Below are positions 1 through 6,748 of a stretch of 17,967 bases of DNA, piece after piece. Below the pieces are notes generated by a model. It saw only the letters and a program-made list of their open reading frames with translations, ran no database searches and was not told the origin of the DNA. This stretch comes from DASVTR01 sp033855775 (lineage in GTDB: Bacteria > Acidobacteriota > Blastocatellia > Pyrinomonadales > Pyrinomonadaceae): assembly GCA_033855775.1 (NCBI GenBank), contig JAWVFT010000123.1, forward strand, positions 1 to 17,967, read 5' to 3'. Within the stretch, counting starts at the first letter, position 1, and each line of letters opens with the position of its first letter. The translations under genes and the position numbers were made by a program.

Positions 1-3000
1 AGAGGTCTATCAGCGGAAGGGGCCAGGACGCAGGCGTGGGCAGAATCTGTTGGAGCGGCTCGTCGATGAAGAAGCGGGTGCGCAGGCTTTGATGGCGGCG
101 CACGACTTCGGTGAAGGCTTGGTGCAGGGCTGCGAGGTTCAGTTCTCCGGCAAGGCGCACCGCCAGCGGGACATTGTAGGCGGGGCTGGAGGGCTCAAGT
201 TGATGGATGAACCAGAGTCGCTGTTGAGAGTAAGAGAGAATGAGGGGAGCGTCGGCATCAGCGCGCAGTTGTGGCAGCAGCGGTGGAATGTCGCTGAGGC
301 CGGAGAGTTGACGCATCGCGTCGTCAATCTCGGCGGCCAGGGCGGCGACGGTGGGCGACTCGAACAGCGAGCGCAACGGGATGTCGAGATGAAAGAGTTG
401 GCGGATGCGCGAGATAATCTGTGTGGCCAATAACGAATGACCGCCGAGCTCGAAGAAGTTTACCGTCACGCTCACTCGCTCAAGTTTCAAGACCTCCGCC
501 CAGATGTGGGCTAAGACTTCCTCGGTTTGCGTGCGCGGGCCGATGTGTTCTTCCGCCGCCGTTTCGCTCAGGGCGGGAGCGGGCAGGGCGCGGCGGTCAA
601 TCTTGCCGCTCGGAGTGTAGGGCCAGTGTTCCAGTTGGACGAAGGCCGAGGGCACCATGTAGTCTGGCAATCGCTGTTGTAGATAGAGGCGTAGCTCTTG
701 AATCGAGATGGAGTCGTCAGGCTTGGCCGTCACGTAGGCGACGACGCGTCTATCGCCCCGTTGGTCTTCACGCGCCATGACGACCGCTTCACGCACGGAC
801 GGATGCGTGGAGAGCATCGTTTCGATTTCTCCCAACTCGATGCGAAAGCCGCGCACCTTCACTTGCTGGTCGGCCCGCCCCAGAAACTCGATGCTGCCGT
901 CCGAGAGATAGCGCACGCGGTCGCCCGTGCTGTAGAGACGCGCGCCCTCGGTCGTGCTGTAAGGATGCGGGATGAACTTCTCTGCGGTCAGTTCGGGGCG
1001 AGCGAAGTAGCCGCGCGCGAGGCCGTCGCCGCCGATGTATAACTGGCCCGCGACGCCAATCGGAACCGGCTGGTAATGGTTGTCTAAAACATAGAGCGTC
1101 GTGTTGGCGAGCGGGCCGCCGATGGGAACCGTCGCTGCATCACGGTCAACTTCTTCGACCAGTTGCCAGGTGGCAAAGGTCGTCGTCTCGGTCGGGCCGT
1201 AAACATGAAGCAAGCGCGCGGGCGCTCCTTTCCTTAAAACTTCCCTGACCCAACGCGCGTCTACCAACTCGCCGCCGAAGAGCAAATCGCGCAAGGAGGC
1301 GAAGCCCGCCGGAGCTTCGCTCGCAATCTGATTGAACAAGGCCGTCGTCAGGAACAACTCCGTGACGGCCTGCTCGCGCAACGCGGAGGCAAAGCTCTGC
1401 GGCGAGAGGGCCACTTCCTTGCTGATGCCGACGAGGCAGCCGCCTTCGAGCATTACGCCCCAAAGCTCAAAAGTCGCGGCGTCGAAGGAGAAGTTGGAAA
1501 CCTGCGCGATGCGGCTGGACGAATCAAGTTGGACGTAATCCGTATTGCAAATCAGCCGCTTGATGGCTTGATGCGTGACGGCGACGCCCTTCGGCCTGCC
1601 CGTCGAGCCTGACGTGTAGATGACATATGCGAGGTTGTCGTCCTTCGTTAAGACGTTCGGGTTAAGCTCGCTCTCCCGCGCAATCGTGGGCCAATCCGTG
1701 TCGAGGCAGATGACCGAGGCTCGATGTTCCGGCAGGGCGTCGAGCAGGGCCGCCTGCGTCAGGAGCACGGGAGCCCGCGTGTCATCAATCATGAACGCCA
1801 ATCGCTCGCGCGGATAGTTCGCGTCCAAAGGCACGTAGCCGCCGCCCGCTTTGATGATGCCGAGCACGCCGACCAGCATCTCTATCCCGCGCTCGACCAT
1901 GATGCCGACCAAAACTTCCGGGCCGACGCCCGCCTTGCGCAGCCTGCGCGCGAGTTGATTGGCGCGCGCGTTCAACTCGGCATAGGTGAGTTGACTGTCT
2001 TCATAGACGACCGCGATTGAATCGGGCGCGCGCTCGGCCTGCGCTTCGAAAAGCTGTTGCAGGCTAACGTCGGGCGGGTAAGGCGTGGCGGTGTCGTTCC
2101 ATTCCTGAAGCAGTTGATATTGCTCTGCGTCGGACATGATGGGCAAGCGCGCCAGCGAGCAATCCGGCGCGGCGGCGATTGCTTCCAGCAGCGTTTCAAA
2201 CTGGCGCGCGAGACGGCGCACGGTGGCGGCATCGAAGAGGTCTGTCGCATACTCCAACGCTCCGCCGATTCCGTTGCGCGTTTCGGAGAGCGTCAGCGTC
2301 AAGCTGAACTTGGCGATCTTGGTTTCGGCTCCCATGAAGTCGAATTTGAGGCCCGGCATCAACGGCGCATCCCGCATCTCCTGCTCGAATCCGAACATCA
2401 CTTGAAAGAGCGGGTCGTGGCTCATGCTGCGCTCAAGCGGCAGCGTCTCGACCAGTTTTTCCAAAGGCAGGTCTTGATGCTTGTGCGCGTCCAGCACCGT
2501 CTCGCGCGTCTGCTGCAACAACTCGCGGAAGCTCAGCTCGTCCTTCAATCGCCCGCGAACGACCAGCGTATTGACAAAGAACCCGATTAATTTTTCCGAC
2601 TCAAGTTGTTGTCTGCCAGCGACGGGCGTTCCAATCAGCACGTCCTCCTGCCCCGAATATTTCCACAACAAGAGTTCCCACGCCGCCAGCAGCAGCATGA
2701 ACAACGTCGCCCCTTCGCGGCGGCTCACGTCGCGCAGTTTGCGCACGACTTCCTCGCGGATGCCGACTTCCTCTATCGCGCCCTGGAAAGTGGGCTGGCG
2801 CGGGCGAACGTAATTGGTCGGCAATTCCAGCACGGGCGGAGCATCACGCAGTTGTTCAGTCCACCAGTTAAGCTGCTCGTCGAGAGCCTCGCCGCTGAGC
2901 CAGCCGCGTTGCCACTCTGCATAGTCAGCGTATTGCACGGCCAGTTCAGCCAATGGAGACTGGCTGCCGGCGGAGAAAGCGGCATAGAGATTGACGACTT

Positions 3001-3577
3001 CCTGAAAGAGGACTTGAAGCGACCAGCCGTCCGAAACGATGTGATGCATGTTGAGCAGGACGATGTGCTGCTCTGTAGACAAGCGCAGCAAGTGAGTGCG
3101 CATGACGGGACCTTGAGCGAGGTCGAAGGGGCGACGGGCTTCGGCTTCGATTAAGCGACGGGCCTGCGCCTCGCGCTTATCCGAAGAGATAGCGGAGAGG
3201 TCTATGAGCGGGAGCGGCCATGTCTCAGGCGACGGAAGAATCTCCTGCACAGGCTCGTTGGTGTAGAGGCGAAAGCGTGTGCGCAGGCTCTCGTGGCGGC
3301 GCACGACTTCGGTCAGAGCTTGCTGAAAAGCGTGCAGGTTGAGTCGGCCCGTGAGACGCACGGCCAGCGGCACGTTGTAGGCAGGACTGGACGGGTCGAG
3401 TTGATGTATGAACCAGAGTCGCTGCTGCGCGTAGGAGAGCGGAGAGTTGTCCGCCGCTGCGCGCCTGGGGATTTGCTGCTTCGACTGGTTGGCCTTCCCT
3501 TTCTCCTTGAGCTGCCGCGAAAGATAGGCGAGTTGCTCAGGAGTCAGGTCGGCGAGACGCTTGGATAACCGGCTCAT
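1..3577 (-). CDS. NRPS, C-A-T-C (3' end outside window)
   Basis: The minus frame from the ATG at 3575-3577 is open without a stop to position 1 (1192 codons), so the gene continues beyond the window. Domains by residue: N-terminal helical leader about 1-40 (MSRLSKRLADLTPEQLAYL), C domain from about 43 with active motif HHIVSDG at 178-184, adenylation domain about 500-1000 (A3 YTSGSTGRPKG, A10 SGKIDRRALP), carrier protein with LGGHSLLATQ and phosphopantetheine Ser1048, then a second C domain from about 1113, cut off before its His motif. The A4 motif FDAATFELWG (Asp699) and following segments give, by eye, the code D-A-F-F-L-G-V-T-F, which I associate with Ile/Val-type substrates. The protein should condense an upstream peptide with an aliphatic residue and pass it to at least one further module. 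A purine-rich ribosome binding site lies 9 nt before the ATG. The gene follows the vioC-like gene by 97-99 nt and probably shares its transcript. Substrate call moderate, domain call strong. Confidence 0.93.
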   Translation of the reverse strand, partial: MSRLSKRLADLTPEQLAYLSRQLKEKGKANQSKQQIPRRAAADNSPLSYAQQRLWFIHQLDPSSPAYNVPLAVRLTGRLNLHAFQQALTEVVRRHESLRTRFRLYTNEPVQEILPSPETWPLPLIDLSAISSDKREAQARRLIEAEARRPFDLAQGPVMRTHLLRLSTEQHIVLLNMHHIVSDGWSLQVLFQEVVNLYAAFSAGSQSPLAELAVQYADYAEWQRGWLSGEALDEQLNWWTEQLRDAPPVLELPTNYVRPRQPTFQGAIEEVGIREEVVRKLRDVSRREGATLFMLLLAAWELLLWKYSGQEDVLIGTPVAGRQQLESEKLIGFFVNTLVVRGRLKDELSFRELLQQTRETVLDAHKHQDLPLEKLVETLPLERSMSHDPLFQVMFGFEQEMRDAPLMPGLKFDFMGAETKIAKFSLTLTLSETRNGIGGALEYATDLFDAATVRRLARQFETLLEAIAAAPDCSLARLPIMSDAEQYQLLQEWNDTATPYPPDVSLQQLFEAQAERAPDSIAVVYEDSQLTYAELNARANQLARRLRKAGVGPEVLVGIMVERGIEMLVGVLGIIKAGGGYVPLDANYPRERLAFMIDDTRAPVLLTQAALLDALPEHRASVICLDTDWPTIARESELNPNVLTKDDNLAYVIYTSGSTGRPKGVAVTHQAIKRLICNTDYVQLDSSSRIAQVSNFSFDAATFELWGVMLEGGCLVGISKEVALSPQSFASALREQAVTELFLTTALFNQIASEAPAGFASLRDLLFGGELVDARWVREVLRKGAPARLLHVYGPTETTTFATWQLVEEVDRDAATVPIGGPLANTTLYVLDNHYQPVPIGVAGQLYIGGDGLARGYFARPELTAEKFIPHPYSTTEGARLYSTGDRVRYLSDGSIEFLGRADQQVKVRGFRIELGEIETMLSTHPSVREAVVMAREDQRGDRRVVAYVTAKPDDSISIQELRLYLQQRLPDYMVPSAFVQLEHWPYTPSGKIDRRALPAPALSETAAEEHIGPRTQTEEVLAHIWAEVLKLERVSVTVNFFELGGHSLLATQIISRIRQLFHLDIPLRSLFESPTVAALAAEIDDAMRQLSGLSDIPPLLPQLRADADAPLILSYSQQRLWFIHQLEPSSPAYNVPLAVRLAGELNLAALHQAFTEVVRRHQSLRTRFFIDEPLQQILPTPASWPLPLIDL

Positions 3578-3586
3578 CTTCTGCTT

Positions 3587-3593
3587 CTTCCTC
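3587..3593 (-). promoter_or_regulatory. Ribosome binding site of the C-A-T-C NRPS
   Basis: GAGGAAG on the minus strand ends 9 nt before the ATG at 3577. It supports this start rather than a later in-frame ATG. Confidence 0.55.
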
Positions 3594-3606
3594 TAACTCT
3601 AACTCT
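3591..3606. repeat. Short hexamer tandem repeat in the leader
   Basis: CTCTAA occurs at 3591-3596 and 3597-3602, followed by CTCT at 3603-3606, about 2.7 copies of a 6-bp unit directly upstream of the NRPS start. It overlaps the purine-rich ribosome binding region on the minus strand (GAGTTAGAGTTAGAGG). It could allow slippage that changes the leader length, but I see nothing else that gives it a role. Confidence 0.5.
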
Positions 3607-3676
3607 TAATGATGTTCCTTGAATCGCCCGTCGAAGGGTTCGACCGCTTATTCATCCAGCCCTTCACCCGTCCACG

Positions 3677-4699
3677 CTAGACGATGATTCTGGAAGTTCC
3701 GCTGGCGCGTGAGGCGCGCGATTTTCTCAGGTCGCGCGTGATGTTGACGCGCTTGAGCCAGCGGTCAGTTCCGTCGTACTTCGCCTTAAACGGTTTCCTG
3801 CCGTGGACGGCCTTGTAGTTATCTATCAAGCAACAGTCGCCGGGTTCCAGCACGACCTCTTGCAGGCTGCTCTCGACGGCTTTGACCAACGCTTCGAGCG
3901 CTTGCTGCCCTTCCTTATCGTCCATCGGAATATCCATGAAGTACGGGTCGATGCGGAGGTACGGAAATTCCGGGTCGCCATAGAGAATGGAGATGCGCTC
4001 CGGGTGTTCGTTCATCTGGTTGATGCGCTCGTAGCGGCTATGCTCAGTCTCTTTGTCCGACGCCGCTTCAAGATTGACGTATTCCTGATGCGACTCGACG
4101 GGGCGAATGACGAAGCGGTCTTCAAAAAGAACTTTGACGACCGACGGGTCTAAGCGCACGGCGTCAATGCAGGCAAAGGTGGTCGCAATTTTTTCAGGGT
4201 TGCGCATGCACATCAAGCCAACGTAGTCGCTGGTGTAAGGATGAAAGGCGTCCTCCGTGTGCCACCAGATGGTCTGCTCGCTGCCGGTGCTCATCTGGCT
4301 GTGCTCGTGGCTCTTAATCGGAATGACTTCCTGAATGATATGCCCGCCCTGCTCCGTCCCCCAGCTAAAGACATCGCCGAGCAGCGAGCCGCACAAAATC
4401 AGCAGCATGTCTTCGGCCAGCGTGGGCGAGACATCGCCGTTGCGATGCCAATGCTCAGGGGTTCTGCCGATGCGCGGGTCTTCGACCGGATAGCCGGAGA
4501 TGACGACGGCGCCCATTGTCGGGTCGGCGAATCTGAAGCTATTCAAAAATTGACGAACAGAGCGCGGCAACTCTCCGGCCAGCGCGGAACATGAACTGAG
4601 AAACTCTGCATCCGCGACCGAGCGATACTGCGCTTGAAGTCCGGCGAGCAGCCCTTTGACGGAGCGAACATCTTCCTCAGATAAGATTAACCTTTTCAT
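3677..4699 (-). CDS. vioC: VioC-like Fe(II)/2-oxoglutarate L-arginine 3-hydroxylase
   Basis: The 340-residue protein belongs to the clavaminate synthase-like (TauD/TfdA fold) oxygenases. It most resembles VioC/OrfP, which hydroxylate free L-arginine at C3 on the way to capreomycidine or streptolidine. Visible features: the HxE half of the iron triad as WWHTED (His147, Glu149), the distal His299 in AVHGR, and a following DRWLKRVN segment whose arginine should hold 2-oxoglutarate. VioC of viomycin has, from memory, His168, Glu170 and His316, so spacing and length agree. The segment YLRIDPYF corresponds roughly to the VioC region with the guanidinium-binding aspartates. Only one clear Asp is visible there, so strict arginine specificity should be checked. 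The gene sits between the vioD-like gene (130 nt upstream) and the next NRPS. The ribosome binding site is weak (AGAAAGATAAG). Alternative: hydroxylation of another basic amino acid such as enduracididine or lysine. The vioD-like neighbour makes arginine most likely. Confidence 0.9.
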   Translation of the reverse strand: MKRLILSEEDVRSVKGLLAGLQAQYRSVADAEFLSSCSALAGELPRSVRQFLNSFRFADPTMGAVVISGYPVEDPRIGRTPEHWHRNGDVSPTLAEDMLLILCGSLLGDVFSWGTEQGGHIIQEVIPIKSHEHSQMSTGSEQTIWWHTEDAFHPYTSDYVGLMCMRNPEKIATTFACIDAVRLDPSVVKVLFEDRFVIRPVESHQEYVNLEAASDKETEHSRYERINQMNEHPERISILYGDPEFPYLRIDPYFMDIPMDDKEGQQALEALVKAVESSLQEVVLEPGDCCLIDNYKAVHGRKPFKAKYDGTDRWLKRVNITRDLRKSRASRASGTSRIIV

Positions 4700-4829
4700 C
4701 TTGCTTATCTTTCTACTGGGCGAGGAAATTCAAGTTGATGAGAGACAACAAACTCAAAAGACCGCGACGCATAATCTCGCCGTCTGCAATTGTTTGTTGA
4801 GAATGATTCGTTGGGAGACTACGGAGCTA

Positions 4830-5984
4830 TCAACTCAGGCTCGCGCTCCTGTGCGCGGGCGCGGCTGATTCGGGAGTGGCGCGCTGAAGCAGTTCGGAGA
4901 CGTGAGCCAGCCCTTGACGGACGGCGGCGGTCGGCCCGCCGAAGCCCAGGCGAGCGTGCTGCGGGCGATTGAAACAACTGCCGGGAACCAGCAAGACCTT
5001 GCGCAGTTTCGTCAGTTGATGACAGAACTCGTCAACGCTTTGCAGGAAGGGAAAGCGAACGAAAGCTGTGACGCCGCCTTGCGGCAAGGCCCATTCGACA
5101 AGTCCTTGCTGCCCGTCAATCCACTCGGCGACTATCTCTCGATTGCGCCGCGCTTGTTCAAGGCGCATGCCGAGCAGTTTCTCCGCGCTCAAGACCGCGC
5201 GCAGGGCAATCGCCTCGACCAACGGAGAGAGATACAAAGAAGTGTAGTCCCTGAGATGCATGCATTGAGCCAGCACTTCCGGCGCGGCCTGCACCCAACC
5301 GACGCGCAGGCCCGGCAGCCCGTAGCCCTTCGAGAGCGTCCCAATCGAGATGGCCCGCTCGTACTGCAAACCCGCATCCGGCAGCGGCGGACGGTCGTAA
5401 GTCAACTCGGCGAAGGCCGAATCCCACATCAGATACGCGCCGACGGAGGAAGCCAGCCTGATGATTTCCGCTTGCTCTTCAAGCGTCACGGTCGTGCCTG
5501 TCGGGTTGTGCGGAAAGTTGACGATGACCATTCGCGTGTCCGGCTCGATGAGGCTTTTAAGCTCTTGCAGGTCCGGGACGAAGCCTCGCTCAAAGTCGAG
5601 CCGCCAGTATTTCAAGCGGCAGTTGATAGACTCCGCGATGTAGCCGAGCGAGTGATAGCAAGGGTCAAGCACGACCACTTTATCGCCGGGTCGCAAGAGC
5701 GCGTGCATGGCCAGAAAGAGCGCTTCGCTTGAGCCGGTCGTCGCCATCACGCGCCGGCCGTCGCCGTTGCCCCAACGCGCGGCGATGGCTTGCCGCAATT
5801 CATCGCTGCCGCACGAAGGGCTGTCACGAAAGATAACGGCGTCCATCTCCGCTTGCGTCAGGCCGGTGTGCTCGCGCAGTTCGGCCAGAGAGAAATCCTC
5901 CACCCCGCTGCTGCCGAGGTCAATCTCCGCGGTGAAGTAGTAATCTCTCAGCCAGTCTTCGAGGAGGGCCGGAGCGATTTGCAT
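4830..5984 (-). CDS. vioD: VioD-like PLP enzyme, capreomycidine synthase
   Basis: The 384-residue fold-type I PLP enzyme starts ALLEDWLRDYYF and contains GSSGVEDFSLAELR, FRDSPS, MATTGSSEALFLAM, NFPHNPTG and the cofactor lysine motif TLSKGYGLPGLRVGW (Lys219). The blocks GSSGV..FSLAELR, FRDSPS and VMAT.GSSEA are those I know from VioD and relatives (streptothricin OrfR-type), not from ordinary aspartate aminotransferases. Length is close to the usual 388. VioD takes 3-hydroxyarginine, eliminates water and closes the ring by attack of the guanidine nitrogen, giving capreomycidine. Homologues in muraymycin-type clusters make epicapreomycidine, so the C3 stereochemistry cannot be read here. It lies immediately upstream of the vioC-like gene, the pairing expected for this two-step route. 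Ribosome binding site AAAGGAAA lies about 7 nt before the ATG. The last 15 or so residues (Ala/Ser-rich) look like a disordered tail. Confidence 0.92.
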   Translation of the reverse strand: MQIAPALLEDWLRDYYFTAEIDLGSSGVEDFSLAELREHTGLTQAEMDAVIFRDSPSCGSDELRQAIAARWGNGDGRRVMATTGSSEALFLAMHALLRPGDKVVVLDPCYHSLGYIAESINCRLKYWRLDFERGFVPDLQELKSLIEPDTRMVIVNFPHNPTGTTVTLEEQAEIIRLASSVGAYLMWDSAFAELTYDRPPLPDAGLQYERAISIGTLSKGYGLPGLRVGWVQAAPEVLAQCMHLRDYTSLYLSPLVEAIALRAVLSAEKLLGMRLEQARRNREIVAEWIDGQQGLVEWALPQGGVTAFVRFPFLQSVDEFCHQLTKLRKVLLVPGSCFNRPQHARLGFGGPTAAVRQGLAHVSELLQRATPESAAPAHRSASLS

Positions 5985-6076
5985 GAAGCGTTTCCTTTCT
6001 CACAAGTCATCAAGGGTTAGTCGTAGCCGAAGCCGCGAAAGAGACGCGCGGCGCGCGAGGGAGCGATGTCAAAGCT
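5985..6076. other. 92-nt gap before the vioD-like gene
   Basis: This non-coding stretch holds the vioD ribosome binding site and a small GC hairpin (CGCGC at 6045-6049, GCGCG at 6053-6057, 3-nt loop). There is no U-tract on either strand, so I do not call it a terminator. Confidence 0.4.
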
Positions 6077-6724
6077 TCAGCCCGGAAGCTCGTCCGGCGC
6101 CTCGCCGTCCGCGAAGCCCTCCATCTGCGAAAGCAACTCGGCCAACTCTTCGTTGCTGGCATCCTCCATCTGCATTTGCACGATGGTCATCGCCAGCCCG
6201 CGAATCGTGGGCGTCTCGAAGATGCTGCGTAGCGGAAGCTCTACGAGGAAAGCTTCGCGGATTCTTGAAATTAACTGCGTGGCCAGCAACGAGTGGCCGC
6301 CGAGTTCGAAGAACGTGTCCTCTGTCCCGACGCGCTCGATTCTGAGCACTTCCTTCCAGATTCTAACCAACTCTTCTTCGAGGTCTGTCTCCGGGGCGAC
6401 GTAATTATCGCGCACGAGAGCATTGGTTTCTGCCGGCTGTTTGAGAGCCTTGCGGTCAACCTTGCCGTTGGGCGAGATGGGCAAAGCGTCGAGCCGCACG
6501 AATAGGTTGGGCAGCATGTATTCCGGCAGTTGGCTTTTCAGAAAATCCTGCAACTGGTTGTTAGTCGGCTGCTGGCCCTCGGCGTTGACGATGTAGGCAG
6601 CCAGCCGCTTGCTGCTGTATTCATCGGTCTGCGTGAGAGTCTCTTTCTGCATGTCCAGACGCAAGGCCAGCAAGGCTTGCTTGTTCGGCGACAAATTAGT
6701 GACGCGCGTGGTCAGTTCGCTCAT
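6077..6724 (-). CDS. Split-off adenylation C-lobe (A9-A10) plus carrier protein
   Basis: This 215-residue protein is not a complete adenylation enzyme. After a short helical leader (LSPNKQALLALRL, about 11-23) it begins in the middle of the adenylation C-terminal subdomain (RLAAYIVNAEG), continues with A9 (LPEYMLP, 66-72) and A10 (PNGKVDRKAL, catalytic Lys88), and then has a carrier domain with LGGHSLLATQ and phosphopantetheine Ser145. The tail (EELAELLSQMEGFADGEAP) resembles the C-terminal helices of other proteins in the cluster. Motifs A1-A8 are missing and are present in the upstream 1281-residue protein, which in turn lacks A9, A10 and a carrier. The two should work as one module. The gene is in the same reading frame as that protein, separated by a TAG and eight codons, but has its own ribosome binding site (GGAG at 6731-6734, 6-nt spacing). 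It is either a genuine subunit or the downstream half of a recently broken gene. Confidence 0.93.
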   Translation of the reverse strand: MSELTTRVTNLSPNKQALLALRLDMQKETLTQTDEYSSKRLAAYIVNAEGQQPTNNQLQDFLKSQLPEYMLPNLFVRLDALPISPNGKVDRKALKQPAETNALVRDNYVAPETDLEEELVRIWKEVLRIERVGTEDTFFELGGHSLLATQLISRIREAFLVELPLRSIFETPTIRGLAMTIVQMQMEDASNEELAELLSQMEGFADGEAPDELPG

Positions 6725-6730
6725 GGCAAT

Positions 6731-6734
6731 CTCC
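6731..6734 (-). promoter_or_regulatory. Ribosome binding site of the A9-A10/carrier protein
   Basis: GGAG on the minus strand lies 6 nt before the ATG at 6724, within the 24 nt that follow the TAG stop of the upstream gene. It supports independent translation of the small protein and argues against a simple sequencing error at the stop. Confidence 0.65.
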
Positions 6735-6748
6735 GTTCGAGTTGAAAT

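Noticed and set aside
3630..3644. Perfect 6-bp hairpin GTCGAA-GGG-TTCGAC between the vioC-like gene and the next NRPS
   Set aside because: The stem is short and no U-run follows on the minus strand. The site lies inside an apparent operon, so I do not call it a terminator.
4700..4829. Possible promoter or terminator in the 130-nt gap between the vioD-like and vioC-like genes
   Set aside because: No convincing -35/-10 pair or stem with U-tract on the minus strand. Only a weak ribosome binding site is seen.
4902..5732. Plus-strand open frame of 276 codons opposite the vioD-like gene
   Set aside because: Antisense shadow of the PLP enzyme, whose motifs are unmistakable. It has no recognisable domain.
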